This document shows positions 9,805 through 18,112 of a stretch of 64,000 nt of DNA, in pieces. The notes beneath the pieces are model-generated. The model made no database searches and had not been told where the DNA came from. It was given only the letters and a program-made list of their open reading frames with translations. The DNA is from Candidatus Delongbacteria bacterium (lineage in GTDB: Bacteria > CAIWAD01), in the NCBI GenBank assembly GCA_020634015.1, contig JACKCN010000003.1, positions 248,001-312,000 of the forward strand. The letters run 5' to 3'. Each line of letters begins with the position of its first letter. Position 1 is the stretch's first letter. The translations under genes and the position numbers were made by a program.

Positions 9805-9810
9805 CGCGCC

Positions 9811-10770
9811 ATGAAAACAGGTGCCATGCTTCATCCCATCGCTGTGATCTCCCAGAAAACAGACCTGCCCCAGGACCTGCTGCGTGCCTGGGAGCGGCGT
9901 TACCAGGCAGTGGTGCCCACCCGGACCGCCAGCGGCAGGCGGATGTATACTGATGAAGACCTGAACCGACTGCTGCTGCTCAAGAAAGCCCTGGGTCTTG
10001 GCCATCGCATCGGGGATGTGGCCAGTCTTGAACTGGACACTCTGGAGGGTCTGGTGGGTGCCGTGCAACCCGCGGAGGTCGCCAGGCCGTCATCCAGCCC
10101 GACCACCCTCGGCGCGCAGGACAACACGACACCCTTGCTCGAGCAGGCCTGGCGGGCCATTCTGATCCTGCAGGGAGACCAGCTTGCCCAGACCCTGGAT
10201 CAGGCCAGCCTGGAACTCAGCCTGCGCGCCATGCTGGAAACGGTGGTCATTCCTTTGCTGCAGCGCGTGGGCGACCATTGGCACCGGGGTGAATTGCGCA
10301 TCGCGCAGGAGCATCTGGCCACAGCCGTCCTGCGCAGTTTTCTGGGGACTCAATTGCTGAGGCGCCGCCTGCAACTTGACTCACCTGTTCTGATCACGGC
10401 CACGCCCCAGGGACAGAGGCACGAGTTGGGAGCCATGATCGCGGCCCTCAACGCCCAGGATTGCGGCTTTGATGTGGTGCATCTGGGAGCCGACATGCCC
10501 GCCGAGGACATTGCCGCCGTGGCCCAGCTTCGCGGCGCGTGTGCCGTGGCATTGAGTGTGATGCATCTGGCCGATGGCACCCAGTTGCTGAATGAGCTGG
10601 AGCGCCTGCGCCGCCTGCTGGATTCCCGGCTTCCCATTCTGCTGGGGGGCGCCCAGGCCTGGACGGCTCTGCAGTTGCTGACCTCCACTGGTCGTGCGAC
10701 GGGGTTCGTACAGCTCGCCGGACTCGATGAATTCCGCATGCTGCTGGGCGAACTGACCCACAGGCCATAG
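9811..10770 (+). CDS. MerR-family regulator with B12-binding domain (CarH/LitR type)
   Basis: 319 residues. The N-terminal MerR winged helix (about 8-75) includes LLRAWERRY and SGRRMYTDEDL. A B12-binding helical bundle (about 110-190) has HWHRGELRIAQEHLAT, close to the Trp...Glu-His pocket of CarH. The C-terminal Rossmann-type cobalamin domain (about 190-315) has QRHELG in place of DxHxxG; the His that would bind cobalt is kept. Family members sense adenosylcobalamin and, in CarH, light, repressing as DNA-bound tetramers and releasing DNA after illumination. No Shine-Dalgarno precedes the ATG at 9811. The ATG at 9826 follows AGGTG and gives a more usual N-terminus. Autoregulation and control of the divergent secreted protein are inferred from shared boxes. 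Confidence 0.87.
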   Translation: MKTGAMLHPIAVISQKTDLPQDLLRAWERRYQAVVPTRTASGRRMYTDEDLNRLLLLKKALGLGHRIGDVASLELDTLEGLVGAVQPAEVARPSSSPTTLGAQDNTTPLLEQAWRAILILQGDQLAQTLDQASLELSLRAMLETVVIPLLQRVGDHWHRGELRIAQEHLATAVLRSFLGTQLLRRRLQLDSPVLITATPQGQRHELGAMIAALNAQDCGFDVVHLGADMPAEDIAAVAQLRGACAVALSVMHLADGTQLLNELERLRRLLDSRLPILLGGAQAWTALQLLTSTGRATGFVQLAGLDEFRMLLGELTHRP

Positions 10771-11577
10771 GTCGCGGCATGTCCGGGGCACGATGGCTTG
10801 AACCAGCCCGGACTCAGTGCAGCCATCCCAATCAGCCACTTCGTACACACCAGGCCCGGGCCTGCGTGGGCTGGTCCGTGATGCATTGTGCCGCACGTCT
10901 GGCACATGTATGCACCCCGTCTCCCTTCTCTTCCAAGGGCCATGGCGCCTGCGGATCTCCCGCCTCTCCCGTGCCCACCGGTCGCAGCGTCTGATTTCTG
11001 CCCATGCAAGATTCCAAAGGGACAACTGCTCCTGAGGGGCGCATGCACGCGTTCCAGGCTGAGGACAATTCTGGTGGATGGTCTCCGGGTGAGCCGCACT
11101 GTCCAGAGAGAGCTGGCCGGGCACGAGATTCCGGAATGGATCACCGGCTCCAGGATGGACCCTCCCGGTCATGGGCCCTGTGGCCGACCCGTCGCACCCG
11201 GAGCACTGACGGCTGACAGATCGGGGAGTCCTGCTGCGCGGAATGTCCAATGCCAACCAAAGAGACTTTGGATGCCCTTAACTTGAGGGGTTTTCGTTGG
11301 AAACCATCCGATTCCGTGCTCGTGCGCAGGGCTTCCAGCTGGAATCCCCATGGCTCCTCGCCGCACCTTTGTTAGTTTGCGACCTTTCCAGGCCGGCCAC
11401 CTGAATGCAGGTCCAGCCGGACTGGCAGCCCCGCATGGGGGCTGATCATGGGCACTCGTTCTCGCCGACTGATTCCGCAGGAATCCGGTCCGGGCACGGC
11501 CTGGGCCAGTCTCCCGAATTCTTTACCGTCAGCACTTCCCCCAAGGGCGGAAGCCACAATCCCTGAAGGAGCGCACA
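10771..11577. other. 807-base stretch without a convincing gene
   Basis: Short overlapping open frames occur on both strands, but none shows a Shine-Dalgarno, a recognisable domain or consistent third-position GC bias. I see no tRNA, hairpin with T-tract or repeat. The last part must hold the pckA promoter. AAGGAG at 11564-11569 is the pckA ribosome binding site. Confidence 0.45.
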
Positions 11578-13185
11578 ATGGCAGGCATGCTCGACCTGAC
11601 GATCTACGGCATCATGGATACCACGGAGGTGGTGCACAATCCCGGCTATGATCTGCTCTTCGAAGAAGAGACGAAAGCGGGACTCGAGGGCTACGAGCGC
11701 GGTCAGGTCACCGAGCTGGGTGCGGTCAATGTGATGACCGGAAAGTTCACCGGCCGGTCCCCCCAGGACAAGTACTTCGTGCGCGACAGTATCACGGAAA
11801 ACACCATCTGGTGGAGCACCCAGGCCAAGAGCAGCAGCAACAAGAGCCTCAGCCAGGAGCACTGGACGCATCTGAAGTCGCTGGTGGGCAAGCAGCTCTC
11901 CGCAAAGCGACTCTTCGTGGTGGACGCCTTCTGCGGCGCCAATCCCGACAGCCGCCTGAAAGTGCGCTTCATCATGGAAGTGGCCTGGCAGGCGCACTTC
12001 GTCACCAACATGTTCATTCGCCCCACGGCCCAGGAACTGGCCGAATTCGGCGAACCCGATTTCGTGGTCATCAATGGCTCCAAGTGCGTCAACCCGGACT
12101 GGAAGGAGCAGGGGCTCAATTCCGAGAACTTCGTCGCTTTCAACATGACGGAGAAGATGCAGGTCATCGGCGGCACCTGGTACGGTGGCGAGATGAAGAA
12201 GGGCATGTTCACCATCATGAACTACTACCTGCCCCTGCGCGGCATGGCCTCCATGCACTGCAGCGCCAACGTGGGCAAGGACGGTGACACGGCCGTGTTC
12301 TTCGGTCTGTCGGGCACGGGCAAGACCACCCTGTCCACCGATCCGCATCGCCAGCTGATCGGCGACGACGAACACGGCTGGGACGACGATGGCGTGTTCA
12401 ATTTCGAAGGCGGCTGCTACGCCAAGACCATCGATCTGGACAAGGACGCCGAGCCCGACATCTACAATGCCATCCGCCGCGACGCCCTGCTCGAGAACGT
12501 GACCGTGAACGCCGCGGGCAAGATCGACTTCAAGGACGGCAGCGTCACCCAGAACACGCGCGTCAGCTACCCGATCCATCACATCGCCAACATCGTCAAG
12601 CCGGTCTCCAAGGCCGGGCACGCCACCAAGGTGATCTTCCTCACCGCCGATGCCTTCGGCGTGCTGCCTCCGGTGTCCCGCCTGGATCACGAGCAGGCCA
12701 AGTATCACTTCCTCTCGGGCTTCACGGCCAAGCTGGCGGGCACCGAGATCGGCGTGAACAAGCCCACGCCCACCTTCTCGTCCTGCTTCGGGGCGGCCTT
12801 CCTGGCCGTGCACCCGACCATGTACGGCAAGGAACTGGTCAAGCGCATGGATGCGGCCGGGGCCAAGGCCTACCTGGTGAACACGGGCTGGAACGGTACG
12901 GGCAAGCGCATCTCCATCAAGGATACGCGCGGCATCATCGACGCCATTCTCAATGGTGACATCGACAACGCGCCGACCAAGGTGATTCCCGTCTTCAATC
13001 TTGAAGTGCCCACCTCCCTGAAGGGGGTGGCCTCCAGCATCCTTGATCCGCGTGACACCTACGCCGATTCCAGCGAATGGGACCGCAGGGCCGCCGAACT
13101 GGCCGGGCTGTTCATCGCCAACTTCAAGCAATACACGGACAACGACGAAGGCAAGCGCCTGGAAGCGGCGGGCCCGCGGCTCTAG
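11578..13185 (+). CDS. pckA: Phosphoenolpyruvate carboxykinase (ATP)
   Basis: 535 residues, the usual length of the ATP-dependent enzyme, which converts oxaloacetate and ATP to phosphoenolpyruvate, CO2 and ADP in gluconeogenesis. Visible signatures are GRSPQDKY in the N-terminal domain, the P-loop GLSGTGKTTLS near residue 243, the metal/ATP region GDDEHGWDDDGVFNFEGG, and NTGWNGTG in the C-terminal half. AAGGAG lies 9 bases before the ATG. It is transcribed alone, with a long leader upstream and a 15-bp hairpin downstream. Together with acs elsewhere in the window it would allow growth on acetate or amino acids. A long minus-strand frame (11446-13314) is its shadow. Confidence 0.97.
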   Translation: MAGMLDLTIYGIMDTTEVVHNPGYDLLFEEETKAGLEGYERGQVTELGAVNVMTGKFTGRSPQDKYFVRDSITENTIWWSTQAKSSSNKSLSQEHWTHLKSLVGKQLSAKRLFVVDAFCGANPDSRLKVRFIMEVAWQAHFVTNMFIRPTAQELAEFGEPDFVVINGSKCVNPDWKEQGLNSENFVAFNMTEKMQVIGGTWYGGEMKKGMFTIMNYYLPLRGMASMHCSANVGKDGDTAVFFGLSGTGKTTLSTDPHRQLIGDDEHGWDDDGVFNFEGGCYAKTIDLDKDAEPDIYNAIRRDALLENVTVNAAGKIDFKDGSVTQNTRVSYPIHHIANIVKPVSKAGHATKVIFLTADAFGVLPPVSRLDHEQAKYHFLSGFTAKLAGTEIGVNKPTPTFSSCFGAAFLAVHPTMYGKELVKRMDAAGAKAYLVNTGWNGTGKRISIKDTRGIIDAILNGDIDNAPTKVIPVFNLEVPTSLKGVASSILDPRDTYADSSEWDRRAAELAGLFIANFKQYTDNDEGKRLEAAGPRL

Positions 13186-13205
13186 ATCGTGACCAGTCAC
13201 GTTTT

Positions 13206-13242
13206 CAGGGCCCCATCGGCAGCATGCGCCGATGGGGCCCTG
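13206..13242 (+). terminator. Perfect 15-bp hairpin after pckA
   Basis: Arms 13206-13220 and 13228-13242 pair perfectly around a 7-base loop, 20 bases after the pckA stop. No T-tract follows, so it may stabilise the 3' end or act as a Rho-linked pause site rather than a classical terminator. Confidence 0.55.
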
Positions 13243-13307
13243 TGCATCCTGTGATCCAGATCCGGACGGATCCCGGCTGGTTCGCACCCAGACTCGAGGA
13301 GGACTTG

Positions 13308-14024
13308 TTGTCACATTCAGTCAGCGGACCCGGCCCGGCCGGAGGTCTGATCTTCGATCTGTTTCACACCCTGACGCCCGCCCCGTCCAGGGTCGAACTG
13401 CCGGCGCATACCAGCGCACTGCTGGGCATTCCGCGGGCCCGCTGGGAGCAGGCCCTGTTCAGCGAGACCCGGGCCCGGCTCACGGGCCAGGTGCGCGAAC
13501 CGCTGGCGATTCTGCACGACATCACCGACCGCATCGACGCGGGCTTCTCGGATGAGCAGTTGACTGCCGTGGCCCTGGAACGGGCGCGCCGCTTCGAGGT
13601 GATGCTGACGGCCATTCCTGCCGAGACCCTTGACACTCTGGCGGAACTGCGCCGGCGTGGCTGGAGTCTGGCTCTGCTGAGCAATGCCGATGCAATGGAA
13701 GCCGCGCCCTGGCCCCGGTCTCCGCTGGCTCCTCTCTTTCACCGGGCGCTCTTTTCCTGCGACATCGGTTGTGCCAAACCCGAACCCGAAAGCTACCGGC
13801 TGGCTCTGGACGCACTGGAGCTGCCCGCGGAGCGCTGCTGGTTTCTGGGCGACGGGGGCTCCAATGAATTGCTGGGAGCCAGGGAGGCCGGCCTGTGCAC
13901 GATTCTGGTCTCGGAGGTGCTGGAAGAGCTGTGGCCGGAACGCCTGTCCGTGCGCCGGCGTCAGGCCGATTTCCAGGTCCGCCGGCTGGCCGAACTGCTG
14001 CAGCCCGGAAGCCCGCTGGGCTGA
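13308..14024 (+). CDS. HAD-superfamily hydrolase
   Basis: 238 residues from a TTG start at 13308, chosen because GGAGG (13298-13302) lies 5 bases before it. The frame is open much further upstream but runs through pckA. HAD motif I is FDLFHT (nucleophile Asp in DxFxT form, as in haloacid-dehalogenase-like phosphatases). Motif II is LLSNAD, motif III is CAKPEPESY with the catalytic Lys, and motif IV is WFLGDGGSNEL. An alpha-helical cap lies between motifs I and II. It is probably a small-molecule phosphatase (phosphoglycolate or nucleotide type); the substrate cannot be read from sequence. An alternative start is the ATG at 13224, inside the hairpin and without a ribosome site. Confidence 0.8.
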   Translation: MSHSVSGPGPAGGLIFDLFHTLTPAPSRVELPAHTSALLGIPRARWEQALFSETRARLTGQVREPLAILHDITDRIDAGFSDEQLTAVALERARRFEVMLTAIPAETLDTLAELRRRGWSLALLSNADAMEAAPWPRSPLAPLFHRALFSCDIGCAKPEPESYRLALDALELPAERCWFLGDGGSNELLGAREAGLCTILVSEVLEELWPERLSVRRRQADFQVRRLAELLQPGSPLG

Positions 14025-14076
14025 TTCGCCCGCGGGAACCACGCGTGCCGTACGGCGGTTCGGGATGCAATGGGCA

Positions 14077-14142
14077 ATAGCCATTGGCTATCAAACGCAT
14101 CAGATCATTCGATTTTGCAGCATGCGGGGCCTTTGGTATCCT
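14077..14142 (+). promoter_or_regulatory. OxyR-type operator and promoter of ahpC
   Basis: The sequence reads ATAG-N7-CTAT-N7-ATCA-N7-CGAT (14077-14113). The first half matches the OxyR tetramer consensus exactly; the third quarter keeps 2 of 4 bases and the last keeps 3 of 4. The -35 TTTGCA (14114-14119) begins on the next base and is followed after 17 bases by the -10 TATCCT (14137-14142). This is the usual placement for activation by OxyR. No oxyR gene is in the window. Confidence 0.7.
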
Positions 14143-14173
14143 CAGGCAACGTCAAACAAAAGGAGTCCCGATA

Positions 14174-14737
14174 ATGTCCCGGATCAACACGAATCTGCCC
14201 CAATTCACCGCCGAAGCCTACCACAATGGCGAGTTCAAGACCGTCAGCACCAAGGATGTGCTGGGCAAGTGGTCCATCTTCATGTTCTATCCCGCCGACT
14301 TCACCTTCGTCTGCCCGACCGAGCTGGGCGACATGGCCGACATGTACGACGAACTGAAGAAGCTGGGCGTGGAAGTCTATTCGGTGTCCACCGACACCCA
14401 TTTCGTGCACAAGGCCTGGGCCGATGCCAGCGACACCATCAAGAAGATCAAGTTTCCCATGCTGGGTGACCCCACCGGCGCCATCAGCCGCGGATTCGGC
14501 GTGATGATCGAAGACGCCGGCCTGGCGCTGCGCGGCACTTTCCTGGCCAATCCCGATGGCGTGATCAAGGTTGAAGAAGTGCACGATCTGGGCATTGGCC
14601 GCAGCGCCGCCGACATGGTGCGCAAGGTCAAGGCCGCCCAGTACGTGGCTGCCAACGACGGCGAAGTCTGCCCCGCCAACTGGACTCCCGGCGCGTCCAC
14701 ACTGAAGCCCGGTCTGGATCTGGTGGGCAAGATCTGA
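14174..14737 (+). CDS. ahpC: Alkyl hydroperoxide reductase subunit C (typical 2-Cys peroxiredoxin)
   Basis: 187 residues, identical in length to enterobacterial AhpC. It reduces H2O2, organic peroxides and peroxynitrite, forming a disulfide between peroxidatic Cys47 (FVCPTEL) and resolving Cys166 (EVCPANW) of the partner subunit. The C-terminus DLVGKI is also typical. I chose the ATG at 14174 because AGGAG precedes it and the protein then begins MSRINTNLPQF as in the family; the ATG at 14084 lies inside the operator. It forms an operon with ahpF. A hairpin between them probably keeps ahpC expression higher. Confidence 0.97.
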   Translation: MSRINTNLPQFTAEAYHNGEFKTVSTKDVLGKWSIFMFYPADFTFVCPTELGDMADMYDELKKLGVEVYSVSTDTHFVHKAWADASDTIKKIKFPMLGDPTGAISRGFGVMIEDAGLALRGTFLANPDGVIKVEEVHDLGIGRSAADMVRKVKAAQYVAANDGEVCPANWTPGASTLKPGLDLVGKI

Positions 14738-14773
14738 CGCCCTCGCCAGTTCAGGTCCATTGAAATTCCTGTT

Positions 14774-14809
14774 GAACAGGCTGTCCGGAACAGCACGGGC
14801 AGCCTGTTC
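14774..14809 (+). terminator. Hairpin between ahpC and ahpF (partial terminator)
   Basis: A 10-bp stem (14774-14783 with 14800-14809) with a 16-base loop, followed by a short pyrimidine run TCTTTC. It lies in the ahpC-ahpF gap and could act as a leaky terminator or 3' stabiliser of ahpC mRNA. Confidence 0.5.
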
Positions 14810-14829
14810 TCTTTCAAGGAGGTCCCCCC

Positions 14830-16419
14830 ATGCTTGATACATCCATTCTGGACGCCCTGCGGGAATACACCACCCGCATGAGCCACGATGTCACATTGGT
14901 GCTGGGCAAAGGTGAACACGCCAGCCGGGCCGAACTGCTGGCCATGCTGCAGGATGTGGCGTCCGTGAGTCCGCGCATTTCCCTGATCGAAGAGGACAGC
15001 GGACTGAGTACCCCTCTGTGCAGCGCGGCCAGTTTCACCCTGCTGCAGGAGGGCCGTGAGACGGGCATCGTCTTCTCCGGGGTTCCCGGCGGTCACGAGT
15101 TCAGTTCCCTGGTCCTGGCCCTGCTGCAGAGCGGGGGCGTGCCCCTGAAACTGGATCCGGGAATCCAGGCCGCCATCCGGTCGATCCAGCGTCCCCTGCA
15201 CTTCGAGACAGTGGTCTCGCTCAGTTGTCACAACTGCCCCGATGTGGTACAGGCCCTGAACCAGATGGCCCTGCTGAATCCGCTGATCAACCACGAGATG
15301 ATCGATGGAGGCGTGTTTCCCGAATTGGTGGAGCAGCGCGAGATCCAGGGCGTGCCCGCGGTGTTCCTGGATGGCAAGCCCTTTGCCAATGGCAAACTGG
15401 ATGTGGGCCAGATCGTCGAGAAGGTGCTGGCACTGATTCCCGCGGACCAGCGGGCCGTTGTCGCACCCGCGGCCGATGAGTCCGTGATCCAGGATGTGGT
15501 GGTGGTCGGGGGAGGCCCCGCGGGAGTGGCCGCCAGTGTCTACGCCGCGCGCAAGGGCCTGTCGGTGATGCTGATCGCGGACCGGCTGGGTGGCCAGGTC
15601 AAGGATACCATGGGCATCGAGAACCTGATTTCGGTGCCCAGGACTACGGGTCCCGAACTGAGCAATGCCCTGGAAGCACATCTTGGGGAGTACCCCGTCA
15701 CGGTGCGCAAGCACTTGAAGGTGCATTCGCTGGAAAAGGGCGAGATCAAGAGTCTTGTGCTCAGTTCGGGGGAGGTGGTGCGCGCCCGCACCGTGATCGT
15801 GGCCACCGGGGCCCGCTGGCGCGAACTGGGAGTCCCGGGCGAGCGCGAGAACATCGGCCATGGCGTGGCCTACTGCCCGCACTGCGACGGCCCTTTTTTC
15901 AAGGGCAAGGACGTGGCGGTGATCGGCGGCGGCAATTCGGGCGTGGAAGCCGCCCTGGATCTGGCCGGCATCGTGAACTCTGTGACCGTGCTGGAGTATC
16001 TGCCTGAGCTGAAAGCGGACAAGGTGCTGGTGGACCAGCTGCAGAACACAAGCAACATCACCGTGCACACCAATGTGGCCACGCGCACCATCAATGCCCA
16101 GGAGGGCAAAGTGGTGTCCCTGTCGCTAACCAACCGGGCCAGCGGAGAAGAGCTCGAGCTGCCGCTGGCCGGGGTGTTCATCCAGATCGGGCTGGTGCCC
16201 AACAGCGCCTTCCTCAAGGATGTGGTCGAACTGACCCGCTTCGGGGAAGTGGTGATCAACGATCGCTGCGAGACCAGTGAGCCCGGGATCTTCGCCTGTG
16301 GCGACGTGACCACCGTGCCCTGGAAACAGATCGTGATCGCGGTGGGTGAGGGCGCCAAGGCATCATTGGCGGCCTTTGAACATCTGCTGCGCAGCCGGGG
16401 GGCTGCCGGGGCCGCGTGA
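14830..16419 (+). CDS. ahpF: Alkyl hydroperoxide reductase subunit F
   Basis: 529 residues, the usual AhpF size. The N-terminal region (about 1-200) has a double thioredoxin-like fold with CHNC at 133-136 that re-reduces AhpC. The flavin part begins with the FAD motif VVGGGPAG near residue 223. The thioredoxin-reductase-like disulfide CPHC is at 349-352 and the NAD(P)H-binding VIGGGNSG follows. A terminal FAD motif GIFACGDV is seen near 480. A perfect AAGGAGGT lies before the ATG. It transfers electrons from NADH to AhpC, and both genes share the OxyR-type promoter upstream of ahpC. Confidence 0.97.
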   Translation: MLDTSILDALREYTTRMSHDVTLVLGKGEHASRAELLAMLQDVASVSPRISLIEEDSGLSTPLCSAASFTLLQEGRETGIVFSGVPGGHEFSSLVLALLQSGGVPLKLDPGIQAAIRSIQRPLHFETVVSLSCHNCPDVVQALNQMALLNPLINHEMIDGGVFPELVEQREIQGVPAVFLDGKPFANGKLDVGQIVEKVLALIPADQRAVVAPAADESVIQDVVVVGGGPAGVAASVYAARKGLSVMLIADRLGGQVKDTMGIENLISVPRTTGPELSNALEAHLGEYPVTVRKHLKVHSLEKGEIKSLVLSSGEVVRARTVIVATGARWRELGVPGERENIGHGVAYCPHCDGPFFKGKDVAVIGGGNSGVEAALDLAGIVNSVTVLEYLPELKADKVLVDQLQNTSNITVHTNVATRTINAQEGKVVSLSLTNRASGEELELPLAGVFIQIGLVPNSAFLKDVVELTRFGEVVINDRCETSEPGIFACGDVTTVPWKQIVIAVGEGAKASLAAFEHLLRSRGAAGAA

Positions 16420-16438
16420 CACACGCACAGTTCACACA

Positions 16439-16475
16439 CGATCCCCGGTGACCGCATCACGGACACCGGGGATCG
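16439..16475 (+). terminator. Hairpin terminator after ahpF, bidirectional
   Basis: A 12-bp stem (16439-16450 with 16464-16475) with a 13-base loop, followed by CTGTTTCT. It sits between ahpF and the convergent lipoprotein gene. The T-run is short, so efficiency is uncertain. Confidence 0.6.
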
Positions 16476-16481
16476 CTGTTT

Positions 16482-16967
16482 CTACTTGACGATGGAATCG
16501 CTGAAGCGAAGCCAGGACTCGCTGCCCACGGCCACGCGCCCCTCGTGCTCCGCGAAGAACCACCAGCCCAGTTCCGGTGCGCTGGGAACCGCGAAGCGCG
16601 CCTTGTGGGCGATCAGGGCGTGTTCGACCAGCTCGAGCTGGTAGTGGCTGCCCGGTCCAACCTCCAACACCCACTGCAGCTCGCGCTGCACGCGCCGCTC
16701 GCCCCGTTTGCCATCGAGCATCACACCATGGCCCGGGGTGGCGCCCATGGCGGGGGTCACGGGTATCCCGTCCTTGAGGATGCGCAGTTCGATGTCCAGC
16801 GGCTCGCCCAGGACGCCCCGGTTGAAGTCCTTCTCGCTGAACTGGAGGGCTTCCAGACGAATGACGTGGGTTGCGGTCTTCTGCGGGCGAGCCCCCCGCG
16901 TGCTGGCGCATGCAAGCACCAGGCCGAGCAGCAGCAGTAGCGGCAACAAAGGACGAATGCGTTTCAT
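16482..16967 (-). CDS. Small predicted lipoprotein, unknown function
   Basis: 161 residues from the ATG at 16967, preceded by GGAGG at 8 bases. The open frame continues upstream to 17429 but has no ribosome site and would bury the signal sequence. A basic start (MKRIRP), a leucine-rich core and the lipobox VLAC mark a lipoprotein with the lipidated Cys near residue 21. The mature part is mixed beta sequence ending LRFSDSIVK and matches no family I recognise. It is divergent from the DUF481 gene, with a 268-base shared upstream region, and convergent with ahpF. Confidence 0.7.
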   Translation of the reverse strand: MKRIRPLLPLLLLLGLVLACASTRGARPQKTATHVIRLEALQFSEKDFNRGVLGEPLDIELRILKDGIPVTPAMGATPGHGVMLDGKRGERRVQRELQWVLEVGPGSHYQLELVEHALIAHKARFAVPSAPELGWWFFAEHEGRVAVGSESWLRFSDSIVK

Positions 16968-17235
16968 GGCGTGAGCCTCCGGATTGAATGCGGTCCCGGC
17001 ACACCGACTGGAACCATCGGGAGCCCGGGGCGTTGGCATGCTGGCCGCCGCGCGGCGGATGAAGATAGAACAAACCGGACCGAAGCCTGCCGGGCGAGCC
17101 CGGTCGCGGTTCGGATTTCCTTCGGCCTTCGCTAGATTCCAAGCCGTTTCTGGCCTGCCATCGGCGGCAAATCCCGACCTGACAACTCTGATGACCGGCT
17201 GGTTCCGCACCAGTCGCAAATAAAGGAAGACCTCC

Positions 17236-18033
17236 ATGCGCAACGCACTCTCGCTCATTCTGGCCTGTGGATTTCTGGCCGCCGCTACCCAGGCCGAAGA
17301 TCGGCCCTGGAGCAACACGGCGGACGTCAGCCTGGTGATGACCGGTGGCAACTCCCAGACCCAGAATCTGACCCTGACCAACAAGTTCACCCGCAAGTGG
17401 ACCAACACCACCCTGACCGTGCTGGGCAAGGTGGTCAGTGCCGAGGCGACGTCTCGCGTGGTCAGCTACGATGCGGTCAACGACGTGATTCTGGTCACCG
17501 AGAACACCGAGAAGTCGGCCGAAGCCTACGAGCTTGGCACCAAGCTCAAGGGCAAGCTCGCCGGCGAGTTCCAGTGGTACACCAACGTGGGCTGGTTCCA
17601 GGACAAGCTGTCCGGTGTGGACCAGCGGATCACGGCGGGTGCCGGTTTCGGATACACGGTCTTCAAGAACGACACGCACAGCCTGGCGTCGGAAGCCGGT
17701 TTCGAATTCACGGATGAAACCCCCGTGGAAGGCGATGGCGAGTCATTCGGCAGCGCCCGTGGATTCCTGGATTATGTGCGCCCCCTGAGCGAGACATCCG
17801 AGTTCACCGCCGCGGCGGAAATCCTCTCGAACATGAGCAACAGCGAGGACCTGCGCCTCAACCTGGACTTTGGCCTGGCGTCCCGCCTGAGCGATCGTCT
17901 GGCCATGAAACTGGCCTACGGCATCAAGTACGATGGCGACCCGATTACGGAATCCGTGGCCGGCACCACCCAGAAGTTCGTCTACGACAAGACGGACACG
18001 GTGCTGTCCATGTCGCTGGTACTGAATCTGTAG
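17236..18033 (+). CDS. DUF481-family outer-membrane protein (YdiY-like)
   Basis: 265 residues with a signal peptide cut near TQA (about residue 20). A DUF481 beta-barrel follows: the opening ADVSLVMTGGNSQTQNLTL is diagnostic for this group, and amphipathic strands run to the C-terminus LSMSLVLNL. Family members are outer-membrane proteins sometimes called salt-induced; their role is unclear. AAGGAAG precedes the ATG. A 12-bp hairpin follows the stop. It is likely monocistronic. Confidence 0.85.
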   Translation: MRNALSLILACGFLAAATQAEDRPWSNTADVSLVMTGGNSQTQNLTLTNKFTRKWTNTTLTVLGKVVSAEATSRVVSYDAVNDVILVTENTEKSAEAYELGTKLKGKLAGEFQWYTNVGWFQDKLSGVDQRITAGAGFGYTVFKNDTHSLASEAGFEFTDETPVEGDGESFGSARGFLDYVRPLSETSEFTAAAEILSNMSNSEDLRLNLDFGLASRLSDRLAMKLAYGIKYDGDPITESVAGTTQKFVYDKTDTVLSMSLVLNL

Positions 18034-18059
18034 TCTCGTTGCCCGACTCAGCTGTCGAA

Positions 18060-18089
18060 GCGCGTGGCATCCCCGAAGATGCCACGCGC
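18060..18089 (+). terminator. Perfect 12-bp hairpin after the DUF481 gene
   Basis: Arms 18060-18071 and 18078-18089 pair perfectly around a 6-base loop. There is no T-tract, and the next gene begins 24 bases later, so it may separate the two genes only partly. Confidence 0.5.
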
Positions 18090-18112
18090 CGAACCCACCG
18101 AACGGACGCCGT

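Noticed and set aside
9468..9810. Possible cobalamin riboswitch near the B12-type regulator
   Set aside because: No B12-box sequence or long leader; the predicted leaders are very short.
10888..11286. 132-codon frame in the long gap before pckA
   Set aside because: Cys/Pro/Arg-rich sequence without domain, ribosome site or conserved look.
11446..13314. Long minus-strand frame over pckA
   Set aside because: Shadow of the strongly biased pckA codons; no start signal or domain.
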